Positions 34,420 through 43,453 of a stretch of 64,000 nt of DNA are shown here, piece by piece. Where the stretch lies: assembly GCA_963798855.1 (NCBI GenBank), contig CAWCUU010000003.1, positions 620,001 through 684,000 of the forward strand, read 5' to 3'. The translations under genes and the position numbers were made by a program. The stretch's first letter is position 1; the number at the start of each line of letters is the position of its first letter. The notes beneath the pieces were generated by a model. It saw only the letters and a list, made by a program, of their open reading frames with translations, was not told where the DNA came from and did not search any database. The DNA comes from CAWCUU01 sp963798855. Lineage in GTDB: Bacteria; Gemmatimonadota; Gemmatimonadetes; Longimicrobiales; RSA9.

Positions 34420-34431
34420 TACCTAGTGGTA
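34420..34431 (-). promoter_or_regulatory. candidate PadR operator, TACCTAGTGGTA
   Basis: A 12-bp dyad (TACC-N4-GGTA with CTAG inside) lies 37 bp upstream of the PadR start. The core TACCTAG is shared with the site before the PadR gene at 24.1 kb. The rest of the 414-bp gap up to 34798 shows nothing recognisable. Confidence 0.45.
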
Positions 34432-34797
34432 GATAACGCGAGACCTCTCGGTAAGCAAGGGGTGTGAGGGCGGGCGAGGGTCCCAGCGGCGGGGTCACGT
34501 GGCCGGGAATCGCCACGAAGGTAGTTCACATCGCAAACCATCGTCCTGCTATGTAAGTCCTTACGAAGCAAGGAGTTGGGCGACGGACAGATGATTGACG
34601 TGGTGAAGCGACTTGCCCGGCTCGGCAAGAGTACGTGCGGCGTCGGCCTGACGGGCGTCGGGACCGCGAGAATACCCTCGTGGATCTTCGCTTCCGCAGG
34701 GAACCGGGCTGGCGCCGGCGGCGGCGCGTGACGGGAACCGGGCCTGCTCGTCAAAGTAGTAACCCAAACACTCGCCACTCCAACGAAGGAATCTCCA

Positions 34798-35277
34798 ATG
34801 TCGGAGAGAGTCTGGGTGCATACGCCCGATCCGGTGCGCATCGTCGCGCGCGCAGAGGAGGGCGGGCGTGTGACCTACCTGTGCGATGGCCGGCCCATCG
34901 GAGGCACCGTCGGCGATCCCTGCGACCTCGAGCAGCTCGACCGCACCGGCGCCTTCGCCGAGCCGCGCTACATCGGGATGCTGGCCACGGTCAGCGGCTT
35001 CGTCGTCGAGGGTGTGCTGTTCGCGGTGATCCCGCCGCCGGCGCTCGCACAGGATCAGGCGCAACGCGCGGGCGCCGAGGCGTTGATGGAGGCAGTCCGA
35101 CCGCTGAACGGCCTGTCAGCGATCCGTCATCCGATCGGCACGCTCGAGGTCCGGATCTTCGGCGCGGCCGATGGGCTGGACGCCGCTTCGCGCGCGCTCG
35201 CGTCGCACCTCGGGCTGGAGGCGATGGAATCGGCGGAGAGCCGCGCGATCCGCGAGCTGCTGGAGTCGATGGACTAG
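34798..35277 (+). CDS. hypothetical protein
   Basis: The 159-aa product has no signal peptide or transmembrane helix. The N-terminal half is rich in turns (TYLCDGRPIGGTVGDPCDLE) and the C-terminal half is a predicted helical segment with many Ala and Glu. GGAA precedes the ATG at about 7 nt. Codon use is like that of its neighbours. No family was recognised. The segment VRIFGAADGLDAASRALASH could form a small beta-alpha fold. Isolated; a field of gene fragments begins downstream. Confidence 0.5.
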   Translation: MSERVWVHTPDPVRIVARAEEGGRVTYLCDGRPIGGTVGDPCDLEQLDRTGAFAEPRYIGMLATVSGFVVEGVLFAVIPPPALAQDQAQRAGAEALMEAVRPLNGLSAIRHPIGTLEVRIFGAADGLDAASRALASHLGLEAMESAESRAIRELLESMD

Positions 35278-35291
35278 CGTCCTACGCGACC

Positions 35292-35345
35292 TCACTCCGC
35301 GCGCACGGACAGCGCGTGCCTGAAGACGTTGAGCGGATCCCAGCG
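35292..35345 (-). pseudogene. C-terminal fossil of a berberine-bridge (BBE) FAD oxidase
   Basis: On the minus strand the last 17 codons read RWDPLNVFRHALSVRAE then TGA, the usual ending of BBE-domain oxidases ('YDPxNxFR.NQNI'). Just upstream, KCGAIA may be a degraded copy of the preceding helix. No further coding can be followed because the sequence runs into a direct repeat at 35.4 kb. Confidence 0.5.
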
Positions 35346-35409
35346 CGCGATCGCTCCGCACTTCGTGGACCACGGCCTGCGCGGGGCGGGGGTCCTCGCC
35401 GCAGGATAT

Positions 35410-35531
35410 GCGGGAAACCCCCAACGGCGGGCGCTCCCTGCGGTCGATATGGGCGTTCACCGCAGTATGTGCGGGAACCCCCCCTCGCCGGCCGCTCCCT
35501 GCGGTCGAGATGGGGCGTTCACCGCAGTACG
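35410..35531. repeat. 61-bp direct repeat, two copies
   Basis: Two head-to-tail units begin GCGGGAA(A)CCCCC and contain GCTCCCTGCGGTCGA(T/G)ATGG then GCGTTCACCGCAGTA. They differ at about ten positions. Confidence 0.8.
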
Positions 35532-35607
35532 GTCGAATCCCGCCTGGCCATGGACGGGAGCACGCTCCAGGCGGCGAGCACGCGACTACCGTCGCGATCG
35601 AGAAGCA

Positions 35608-35959
35608 ATGCGCATGGCATCTCGGCTCCGGCCTCATGGGCGGCAAGCTCGGGACGATCTTCGCCCGAGCCGGCCACGACGTCGTGTTCAGCTATTCACA
35701 CAGCGACGAGAAGCTGGAGCGGCTAGGCGACGATGCGGCGAGCAAGGAAGTCGCGGCAGGGCTGATCCGCGACGCGGGCTTCGACCCCGTCGACGCGGGC
35801 CCGCTACGGGTCGCGCGGTACAGCGAGCCGTTCGCGCTGCTCGTCGCGCAGCTGGCGTACGAAGGGGAGGAGGGGCCGGAGCTGGCGTACCGCTTCGAGC
35901 GCTGGCGGGCGGAAGGGAGCGAGGCGCAGAATGGGCGATCGGCGGAGGGTGGCGCGTAG
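35608..35959 (+). pseudogene. F420/NADP-type dinucleotide-binding oxidoreductase with a large internal deletion
   Basis: The start (ATGCGCATGGCATCTCGGC) reads as the usual Rossmann strand only if two lost Cs are restored. Then GSGLMGGKLGTIFARAGHDV and VFSYSHSDEKLERLGDDA follow in frame. This joins directly to ASKEVAAGLIRDAGFDPVDA and GPLRVARYSEPFALLVAQLA, which normally lies about 100 residues later. The central part (NADP 2'-phosphate side and substrate pocket) is missing. It is a non-functional remnant. Confidence 0.7.
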
Positions 35960-35980
35960 ACTTCCAGACCAGGAGGCGGC

Positions 35981-36504
35981 ATGGCGGAACTCGGGGAGTG
36001 GAAGAGCTTCTACGTGATCGTCGGCTCGGCCGCGGCCGTCCTGATCGGGCTGCAGTTCGTGATGATGACGCTCGTCGCCGCGGCCCCCGTCCGCGCGCGC
36101 AGGAGGCCGGCGCCGCGTTCGCGACGCCGACGATCGTCCACTTCGGCACGCCTTTCTTCGTCGCGGCGCTGCTGCGCATGCCGTGGCACGCGATCGGCGC
36201 GCCGGCGGTGCTGTGGGGTGTCGTGGGGCTGGGCGGCCTCGTGTACACGGGCCTCGTCGTCCGCCGGATGCGGGCTCAAACCGCGTACCGCCCCGAGGGC
36301 GAAGACTGGCTGTTCCACGCCGCGCTGCCCTTCGTGGCGTACGGCGACCTGGCGGTCACTTCGGTCGTCGCGCTCTCCCACGTTCGCGGCGCGCTGTTCG
36401 GAGTCGGAGCGGCGACGCTGCTGCTGCTCTGCGTCGGCATCCACAACGCGTGGGACGCCGTGGCCTACCACGTGTTCGTGAACATGGGCGACGGCCGCGG
36501 GTGA
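35981..36504 (+). pseudogene. small four-helix membrane protein, one frameshift
   Basis: It begins AELGEWKSFYVIVGSAAAVL then IGLQFVMMTLVAAAPVRAR, a transmembrane helix. After a loss of one base near 36098 it continues AGAAFATPTIVHFGTPFFVA with three more helices, ending NAWDAVAYHVFVNMGDGRG. Restored length 174 aa. The family is unknown. It converges on the gene at 36539-37390. Confidence 0.6.
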
Positions 36505-36538
36505 GACATCGCGGTCGCAGAGATAGGGTCGCTGTTTC

Positions 36539-37390
36539 CTACGCCACCTCGCGCGCGTCCGGCTCGGGGTCGAGCCGCGTCACGTAAACGGCGAAGACGG
36601 CCAACAGTCCGGCAATGACGCCCCACTCCGCCAACCCCAGCAGGACCGGAGAGTCCACTCCGAGAGCAGGCAGCGCGCTCTCCGCCTGCTTCAAACCCAG
36701 CAGGACGACGATCCCGATCCGTGTCGCGAGCAGGGCCCGCAGCTCCAGCGTCCGCAAGCGCTCGTCGAGACGGAGCGCTGTCCGGGGCTCACCGAGATGT
36801 GCCCTCGCGCGCTGCGGCAGGCCGGGTCCCGAGCGGGCGTACCAGAGGGACAGGACGAATCCCCCGATGACCACGCCCCCCTGCAGGGCCACCATGCCGA
36901 AAACGTCGGCTTCGCCGGCCCGTATGGCGATCACGGCGAGCACGAGCGTCGCGATCCACGCCGCCACTGGGACGACCTCCCACGCGATCCCGTAGTGCCG
37001 GGACAGCCTGCCACGCTCTAGCGTCGCGGTGCGTTTGGCGGGCGCCGGAACGCCCGCCGCGAGAGCCCGTACCCGCCGACGATCCCGGGCGTAGCCGATG
37101 AGAAAGACGACTGCCGATGCGAGCGAGACTCCCGCGACCGCGAGCTTCCGCACCGCCGGACCCGCGGCTGCGGTTACGGCCAGGCCGAGCACCAGGAGCA
37201 GCACGACTCCCACTGACCATCGAGCACGTCCCAGGCGCCGGCGATACCGCCCGATGTCGGCGACCGTCTCGGGCGGCAGCTCCCGAGCCCCGACGAGATA
37301 GTCCGGCAGCACTCGACTCAGCCGCACGGCGAGAAACTGGAACACGACGACCTGCAGCGCGACCAGAACGACCAGCACGGTGAGCTTCAT
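36539..37390 (-). CDS. integral membrane protein of unknown function, partner of a GntR regulator
   Basis: The 283-aa protein has about seven hydrophobic helices. A charged cytoplasmic loop contains DIGRYRRRLGRARWS and another LERGRLSRHYGIAWEVVPV. There are no catalytic motifs. Its ATG overlaps the stop of the GntR gene by 4 bp (ATGA). YtrA-type GntR regulators usually control adjacent membrane transport genes, so regulation by that protein is likely. The layout loosely resembles DUF1648/SdpI-like proteins, without a clear signature. Confidence 0.65.
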   Translation of the reverse strand: MKLTVLVVLVALQVVVFQFLAVRLSRVLPDYLVGARELPPETVADIGRYRRRLGRARWSVGVVLLLVLGLAVTAAAGPAVRKLAVAGVSLASAVVFLIGYARDRRRVRALAAGVPAPAKRTATLERGRLSRHYGIAWEVVPVAAWIATLVLAVIAIRAGEADVFGMVALQGGVVIGGFVLSLWYARSGPGLPQRARAHLGEPRTALRLDERLRTLELRALLATRIGIVVLLGLKQAESALPALGVDSPVLLGLAEWGVIAGLLAVFAVYVTRLDPEPDAREVA

Positions 37391-37788
37391 GAGGATTCAC
37401 CTCCCGAGGAGCCGGACGCTTCCAAGCGCCGGGTCAGAGCCTCCAGGATCCCCCCGCGGCTCAATCCCAATGAGCGTCCTTCCTCGATCACTCGTTGGAT
37501 GGCGCCCTCCAGGCGGCGGTCCGCCGCGTCCGACGCGCGGCCACGACCGCCCTCGGCGACGAACACACCACGGCGCGAACGCGTCAGCAGCACGCCTTCG
37601 TGCTCGAGAAGCGCGTAGGCCTTCGCCACGGTGTTGGGGTTGACTTCCAGATCACCCGCCAGCTGGCGCACCGACGGAAGCGGAGCGCCCGCCAACAGCG
37701 CGCCGTCCCGCACCCGCGCTCGGATCTGATCCATGATCTGCACGTAGATCGGGGTCTCGCTCGACGCGTCGACCGTGAGGACGCTCAT
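37387..37788 (-). CDS. GntR-family regulator, YtrA subfamily
   Basis: The 133-aa protein has a winged HTH: ETPIYVQIMDQIRARVRDGA, PLPSVRQLAGDLEVNPNTVA, KAYALLEHEGVLLTRSRRGV. Only a short C-terminal dimerisation segment (about 50 residues) follows, which is the YtrA class. It lies downstream of a good promoter overlapped by a perfect palindrome and is translationally coupled to a membrane-protein gene. Confidence 0.9.
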   Translation of the reverse strand: MSVLTVDASSETPIYVQIMDQIRARVRDGALLAGAPLPSVRQLAGDLEVNPNTVAKAYALLEHEGVLLTRSRRGVFVAEGGRGRASDAADRRLEGAIQRVIEEGRSLGLSRGGILEALTRRLEASGSSGGESS

Positions 37789-37836
37789 GCAATGAGGATC
37801 GGCAGCGGTGTGACCATGGAACCCTCCATTGTCTGT

Positions 37837-37870
37837 CTGTACTAGTACAGAGGGAATGACCCAATGTCAA
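37837..37870 (-). promoter_or_regulatory. promoter with overlapping palindromic operator for the GntR operon
   Basis: On the minus strand TTGACA (37865-37870) is followed after exactly 17 bp by TACTAG (37842-37847). The perfect 14-bp palindrome CTGTACTAGTACAG (37837-37850) covers the -10 region. This is about 50 bp before the GntR start and fits negative autoregulation. Confidence 0.7.
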
Positions 37871-38113
37871 GACTGTCGCGATGGCAGCGACGCGTGCCCC
37901 TCGCGTCCGAGCGCGCGACCGGCCCGGCGAGCACGCCGTGGTCGCCGAGCAGCGCCAGACTCGGAGAGGAGCAGTGACCTGTGGAATGGCGGAGCTTTGA
38001 GGAGGCAATGATCGGCCCTTGAGGCCGTCGTCCCATCGTACGCTCGACCCTCCGGCATGGACGACGCGCCCCGGGGGCCGCGCGAGAAACCCTCATCGCT
38101 CCAGGAGACGACC

Positions 38114-38691
38114 ATGAGATCGACCCTCCCGCCCATCCACACATGTCTGCTCGCCGGTGCGCTCCTGCTGTGCACGGCGCCGCCGGCCGTGGCCCAGCTC
38201 GACACGACGAACGTTCCCGTTCGTCCTGCGGCACGCCTGGCCGAGCTCGAGCGGTTCTTCGGCACGTACGTCTACACGGACAACTACTACGGGGGGCTCG
38301 GACCGTGGCGCGGCGCGCTCGCCGTGCGTCCCGCCGTCAAGGGCTGGTACGTCCGGTTGGTCATCGACACGCGCTTCGGCCCCATCGATCGGCGGCTCGA
38401 GACGCTCATCACCTGGGACGAGGCGCGTGGCCGCTACCGCGCGTGGAGTTTCGACACGAACCCGCCGGGGGCGCCGGGGGCGATGGAAGGCGAGGGACGG
38501 TTCGAAGGGGACGAGTTCGTGATGGAATGGAAGAACGTACCGGGGCCGCACGGGGAGCCGCCCGCGACCCTGGCAGCCGGGTGAGGATGGAAAGCCCGGA
38601 CGAGCTGGTCATCGTGACGGAGGTCGATCCGGAAGACGCGGAGGCGTTTCGCATCGGCACCTGGAGGTCGAGGAGGATCTCGGCCAGGTGA
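38114..38691 (+). pseudogene. secreted DUF1579-like protein with frameshift near its 3' end
   Basis: A signal peptide (cleavage near AVA-QL) precedes AELERFFGTYVYTDNYYGGL, DRRLETLITWDEARGRYRAW and FEGDEFVMEWKNVPGP, the lipocalin-like pattern of DUF1579 and related proteins. Near 38560 one base is missing; the next frame continues RVRMESPDELVIVTEVDPED then AEAFRIGTWR. The final few codons (SRRISAR) look unrelated and abut a possible minus-strand fragment. ATG 38114 follows AGGAG. Confidence 0.6.
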
Positions 38692-38880
38692 GGGCGCAGC
38701 TCCCAGCGAAGGTGCTCCCTGACCGCGCGCAGGAAGTCGAGCCCGTGCTCGGCGTAGACATCGGCGACCTGGACGTTGAGCATGACCTGGTACCATCCGT
38801 AAGCCCGCCCCATTTCCTCTGGTGACAGCTTCCGCATGAGGCTCCAGTCGAGCGACAGCTCGGGCGGTTTATAGCCCGCC
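38664..38880 (-). other. possible coding fragment on the minus strand
   Basis: The minus strand reads PPELSLDWSLMRKLSPEEMG, RAYGWYQVMLNVQVADVYAE and HGLDFLRAVREHLRWELRPH then LAEILLDL. The amphipathic pattern and amino-acid use look protein-like rather than antisense noise. It has no start region of its own and joins the tail of the DUF1579-like remnant. No family was recognised. Confidence 0.3.
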
Positions 38881-39104
38881 AGCCCGGCCGGCCAATGCCT
38901 TCCGCCTCGAAACCTTAGGGGATCGTGCGCTGGGCGACCGTCTCGGTGGCTCGTGCCCGGTCCGGTTCGGCGAAGGCTGCGGTTGCATCCTCGGGGCGCC
39001 TCCGGACGCGGCACCGGGACCGAACCCTTTGCCGGCGCGCGTGGGCGTTCCTATCTTGCGCGAGTACGCTCAACGCCTGCTCAAATCGCCCTCAAGGCGG
39101 CCTC

Positions 39105-40904
39105 ATGCCGCGACTTGTCGCATTCGGGGGGCTCGCCCTCCTCGGCGACGACGGTCCACTCGGCGGCTCTGCAGCGCGCGGCCGGAACCTGGCGCTCCTC
39201 GCGCTTCTCGCCCGCGCCGGCGACGCCGGCCTCATGCGCGAGAAGGCCGCCGCTTACCTGTGGTCCGATAGCGACGAGGAGCGGGCCCGCCATTCGCTGG
39301 ACCAGGCGCTCTATACGCTGCGCCAGACGCTCGGCTCGGAAGCGTTCGTGAGTCGTGCGACGACGGTCGCGCTCGATCACCGCGTGGTGGAATGCGACGT
39401 CGTCGCCTTCAGCCGTGCCATCGAGGCGGGGGCGATGGATCAGGCGGCCGACCTCTACGCGGGGCCGTTCCTCGACGGCTTCCACCTCCCGCGCTCGTTG
39501 GAGTTCGAGCGTTGGGTCGACCGCGAGCGGTCGGCGCTGCACGGGGACTACGTCGCCGCGCTCGAGAGGCTCGCACAGGAAGCAGCGGCCGCGGGCGACC
39601 ATGCGAGCGCCGTCGCCCGATGGCGGCAGCTCGCCGCGGCCGAGCCGCTCAGCTCGCGCGTCGCGCTCGGGCTGATGCGGGCCCTCGGCAATTCGGGCGA
39701 CCCCGCCGGTGCGCTTCAGACCGCCGCCGTGCACGCGTCGCTCGTGCGCGAGGAAGTCGACGCCGCCCCGGATCCCGCGATTACCGCGTACGTGGATCGG
39801 CTCCGCCACGAAGCGGAGTCGGGGGCCAGCCGGGCAGCCGAGACGGCCGCCCATCAAGCCGTGCCGGCCCCCCATTTACCCGAGCCGTCGCGGACCAGTA
39901 CGCATCACCAGGACGCGCTGCCGGGCCGCCGTCGATCGCGGATCAGGCAGACCCGCGCCAGACTGGCGTTGGCAGTCGCGGCCGTCGCCATACTCGTCCT
40001 GGCCACGGGTGCGGCGCTGCTCTCACGGCGAGGCTCGGTGGCGGATCCGGTGGCTCACCGCGTAGCCGTCGAGCCGTTCCAGAACGAGACGGGCGTCGCA
40101 TCGCTCGACCCGGTCGGCAACATGGCCGCGGACTGGATCACGGACGGGCTGGTCCGCACGGGACTCGTCCAGGTCGTAGAAGCCGACGCGGCGAAGGGTA
40201 GCCCCGCCAGCGTGGTCTCCGGCCGCTTCTACCTGACCGGCGACACGGTCTGGTTCCAGGCGAGAATCACGCGTCAGGACAGCGGCATCGTCCTGCATGC
40301 GCTGGACCGAGTGGGGGTGGCGGCCGTGAACCCATCGGCCGCGCTCGAGTCGCTCCGGCAGCAGATCCTCGGTGCATTCGGCGCGCTCTACGATCCGCGG
40401 CTTAGCACGTGGGCCAGAATGGCCCGACGGCCGCCGAGCTACGCCACGTACCAGGAGTTCGCCGCAGGCCTCGAGCTGCACGCCGTCCCGCGCGACCTCG
40501 CCGGCGCCGCCGAGCGGTTTCGACACGCGGCGGAGCTGGACCCCGACTACGTGCTGCCCCGTCTCTGGCTCGCCTGGACGTTGATCATGTCGGGCGACTA
40601 CGCCCGCGCCGACTCCGTGACGAGGGCACTGGCGGCACAGCGGGAACGGATGTCGCCGGTGGAGCGGGCCTGGCACGACCGCATCCGCGCGCTGCTGGCG
40701 GGCGACAACGAGGCCTCGTACCGCGCGGCCAGGCGAATGGTCGAGCTCGCGCCACGCTCCGGCACGGTGATGGCGCTCGCGAACGCCGCGCTCGACACGA
40801 ACCGTGGAGCGCGGCATCGAGGGGATGGTGGGGCACGTGCGCGGCGTGCGGGGCGTCTATCCGGACCTTCGAATCACGGTGGACCGGCAGATCGCCGAAG
40901 GTGA
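39105..40904 (+). pseudogene. BTAD-domain regulator, truncated and fused to out-of-frame sequence
   Basis: The N-terminal winged-helix/BTAD region is clear: RLVAFGGLALLGDDGPLGGS, LMREKAAAYLWSDSDEERAR then HSLDQALYTLRQTLG, and the TPR-like BTAD helices to about residue 240. A transmembrane helix (LALAVAAVAILVLATGAALL, about residue 290) leads to a periplasmic domain with TolB-like HRVAVEPFQNETGVASLDPV and a beginning TPR array (AERFRHAAELDPDYVLPRLW). True homology stops near 40803; the remaining 33 codons are the wrong frame of a SnoaL-like fragment. Relatives usually carry several further TPRs, so the C-terminus was lost. Confidence 0.75.
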
Positions 40905-41103
40905 GTGGGTCGCGACCGTCATCACGGCTCGTGGCACTCATGAAGGCGACTGGCTCGGAATGAAGCCGACGGGTCGGCTCCTGGTGTTCACGGGAGTCAA
41001 CGTGGATCACGTGGTGGACGGCAGGATCGTGGAGCATGGAGGCGCAGCGAACCTGCTTCTTCCGTTCCTGGAGGCCGGGGCGATTCGGGTCGTGTCGGAC
41101 TGA
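40804..41103 (+). pseudogene. SnoaL-like (ester-cyclase/polyketide-cyclase fold) C-terminal fragment
   Basis: Ninety-nine codons from a GTG: GVYPDLRITVDRQIAEGEWV, ATVITARGTHEGDWLGMKPT and GVNVDHVVDGRIVEHGGAAN LLLPF form the second half of a SnoaL-like alpha+beta barrel. The first half (about 45 residues, with the opening helices) is absent, and the sequence is joined to the BTAD gene. The remainder cannot make a complete barrel. Confidence 0.7.
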
Positions 41104-41234
41104 GCCATGATATCCATCAGGCCTTTCCCCACCCGAATCGCCACCTCCTCCCGACAGGCGAGACTCCCCGCGCGACTGATCTTGGCGCGTCCGCGCCAAG
41201 CGCCGAACCGCGACATCTCGACCCGGAGGTCTCC

Positions 41235-41945
41235 ATGCTCCGCGACATCTCCCCTTCGACGAAGTCCGTCGGCTTCTGGTCCGCCGTCCTCGCCACCTTC
41301 TTCAGCCTCGCCTACGTCGTCGCCCAGCTCGCGGAGTGGGCGGGACTGCTGGGCTCGGCCGGCGGCCCGGAGAGCGCCAGCACGCCGCTGGGGATCGTAG
41401 TGCTGCTCACGCCCTCGTTGCTGCTCGGCTCGTCGTTCCTGCTGCTCATGCTCGCGGTGCACCAGATCGCGCCGGCGGATCGCAGGATATGGAGCCACGC
41501 CGCGGTCGCGTTCGCGACGATCTACGCCGTGCTGACCGGGACGGTCTACTACGTCCAGCTCACGTTCGTCGCGCCGGCGCTGTTGCGTGGACAGACGGAA
41601 GGGATCGCGCCGTTCCTGTTCATCCCATTTCGCTCGTTCTTCTACTCGGTCGACCTGCTCGGCTACAGCTTCATGAGCCTGGCGACGCTGTTCGCGGCGC
41701 GTGTCTTCACCGGCGACGGGCTCGAGCGCACGGCGCGGCGCTTCCTCACCGCGAACGGGCTGCTGATCCCGTTCCTCGCCCTGCAGATCTACGTGCATCC
41801 GCTGATCTGGATCGCGTCGCTGTGGGCCGTCACGTTCCCGGGGGCGACGTGGTCGCTCGCGCTGTTGTTCCGGCGGGCGCAGCTCGCTCCGGCCGCCGCC
41901 GACCGGCAGCCCGAAGCCGCGCCCGCGGAGCTCGCGGCTCGATGA
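41235..41945 (+). CDS. six-helix integral membrane protein of unknown function
   Basis: The 236-aa protein has about six hydrophobic helices, including VGFWSAVLATFFSLAYVVAQ, LLTPSLLLGSSFLLLMLAVH and LLIPFLALQIYVHPLIWIAS. The tail is Ala/Pro-rich (RRAQLAPAAADRQPEAAPAE). The motif HQIAPADRRIWSHAAVAFAT lies between helices 2 and 3. There are no catalytic residues to name. Its stop overlaps the next start (ATGA). Confidence 0.65.
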   Translation: MLRDISPSTKSVGFWSAVLATFFSLAYVVAQLAEWAGLLGSAGGPESASTPLGIVVLLTPSLLLGSSFLLLMLAVHQIAPADRRIWSHAAVAFATIYAVLTGTVYYVQLTFVAPALLRGQTEGIAPFLFIPFRSFFYSVDLLGYSFMSLATLFAARVFTGDGLERTARRFLTANGLLIPFLALQIYVHPLIWIASLWAVTFPGATWSLALLFRRAQLAPAAADRQPEAAPAELAAR

Positions 41946-42334
41946 CCTGGATACGGCACTCCTCCCGCGAGCGCTTTCCGATCCGGTTCGAGCCGTGGTA
42001 CGCGCTGCTGTCGACGCTCCTGCTGATCCTGCCGTCGGCATCGTGGATCGACGTGCGCGATAACGAAGTGGAGTGCCGCATGGGCTGGGCGTTCCGCGCC
42101 CGCTTCCCGCGCTCGGCCGTGGCAAGCGTCACGCGGCTCGGCAGGAGCCCGATCAGCCGCGGCGTGCACGGTCTCTTCGGACGCTGGCTGGTGAACGGTG
42201 CGGGCTCGCCGATCGTGACCATCCGCCTCGTCCCGACCCAGCGGGCGCGGGTGATCGGCTTCCCGGTCCGCCTCCGAGAGCTGATGGTCAGCGTCCGGGA
42301 TCCGGATCGCCTCGGCCGGGCGCTGACGTCGTGA
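41942..42334 (+). CDS. small membrane-associated protein of unknown function (PH-like)
   Basis: The 130-aa protein has one hydrophobic segment (WYALLSTLLLILPSASWI), then a beta-rich region (IDVRDNEVECRMGWAFRARF, GSPIVTIRLVPTQRARVIGF), the pattern of bacterial PH-like domains behind a membrane segment. It is coupled to the upstream membrane-protein gene by a 4-bp overlap, so the two products probably work together. Confidence 0.6.
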   Translation: MTWIRHSSRERFPIRFEPWYALLSTLLLILPSASWIDVRDNEVECRMGWAFRARFPRSAVASVTRLGRSPISRGVHGLFGRWLVNGAGSPIVTIRLVPTQRARVIGFPVRLRELMVSVRDPDRLGRALTS

Positions 42335-42427
42335 CGCGCAATGTTCCATTTCTCCAAGACGGCCGGCGACGCCGGCGTTAGCATGGAGGCGACGTCGCAA
42401 TCGAACGCACTCGCACCGGAGCCGACC

Positions 42428-42838
42428 ATGCCGCATCCGAAGACCCGCAAGCTGACCCCAGTGCTGATGGTGGACGCGATCGAGCCGTGCCTGCCGCTGT
42501 GGACCGAGCGGCTCGGCTGGGAGCAGACCGTCGCCGTGCCCGAAGGCGACCGCCTCGGCTTCGTCATCCTCACGAGCGACGGCGTCGAGCTGATGTACCA
42601 GACGTGGGAGAGCGTCGAGAAGGACATCGGCGTGAAGCTGGATCGGCCGGACGGCACTTCGGTCGGCCTGTTCATCGAGGTCGAGGACCTCGACGACGTC
42701 GCCCAGCGCATCGACGGACTCGAGATCGTCGTGCCGCGCCGCACCACGTTCTACGGCATGGACGAGATCGGCATCCGCGAGGCCGGAGGACACACGGTCC
42801 TGTTCGCGCGGCGAACGGGACCGAATGGTGAAGGGTGA
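42428..42838 (+). CDS. VOC (glyoxalase/bleomycin-resistance fold) protein
   Basis: The 136-aa protein has two beta-alpha-beta-beta-beta modules: KLTPVLMVDAIEPCLPLWTE then RLGWEQTVAVPEGDRLGFVI, and VGLFIEVEDLDDVAQRIDGL then DEIGIREAGGHTVLFARR. One Glu metal-ligand position is visible (ELMYQ region), but the classic His ligands are not obvious, so it may bind rather than convert its ligand. GGAG lies 10 nt before ATG 42428; ATG 42383 is an alternative. Confidence 0.75.
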   Translation: MPHPKTRKLTPVLMVDAIEPCLPLWTERLGWEQTVAVPEGDRLGFVILTSDGVELMYQTWESVEKDIGVKLDRPDGTSVGLFIEVEDLDDVAQRIDGLEIVVPRRTTFYGMDEIGIREAGGHTVLFARRTGPNGEG

Positions 42839-42920
42839 ATCGGGAAGCGTGAAGCGGAGGCCGGCGGCCGGCGCGCGATCGGCTTCGGCTTGCAGGATCA
42901 CCGGCGCCGCGTCGCCGGGG

Positions 42921-43052
42921 GCGCGGCGCGGCGAGCGGGAGGGCGCGGCGAGGCGAGCGGGAAGGCGCGGCGCGGCGAGCGGGAAGGCGCGGCGAGGCGA
43001 GCGGGAGGGCGCGGCGCGGCGAGCGGGAGGGCGCGGCGCGGCGAGCGGGAAA
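42921..43052. repeat. 22-bp tandem repeat, six copies
   Basis: Six units of GCGCGGCG(C/A)GGCGAGCGGGA + (A/G)G in perfect 22-bp register follow the VOC gene. The period equals that of the array at 16.1 kb, but the sequence differs. The last unit runs straight into repeat family B. Confidence 0.9.
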
Positions 43053-43211
43053 CAGATTGCGACGCAGGCGAGAAGGTCGTCGTCTGCCGTTGCCCCGGAT
43101 ACCGATCGAAAGCCAGTTCTCGGCCGGCTCTCACCCGCTCGCAATCCGGGCTCCACCCGATCCCCGAGCGACAGCCAGACGGCGAGGCGCCGGCCTGCGT
43201 CGAAATCTCGG
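43050..43211 (+). repeat. repeat family B, copy 1
   Basis: This 162-bp stretch begins AAACAGATTGCGACGCAGGC and continues TCGTCGTCT, GCCAGAC and GCGTCGAAATCTCGG. It aligns end to end with 46385-46544 in the same orientation. The rest of the gap to 43454 is GC-rich and has no gene. Confidence 0.6.
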
Positions 43212-43453
43212 CACGCAGCTCGCGCCGGCTCCGCCCGCTCGCGCCGGCTCCGCCCGCCACCGCGAGCGCCTCGAGGCCGCGGCAAACCGGTAGCGTTTCG
43301 CGTTCCCGTTGCCGATACCGCTCACCAAGCTTCGATCATCGGGCGCGTCTCGCCGGCTCTTGACCAGCGCTTCGCGCCCGCCCCATCCTGCCGAACGGGC
43401 GGTGCCGCTTTTCGGTTCCTCGCCAGGCAATTCCCGCGACAACACGGATCGCC

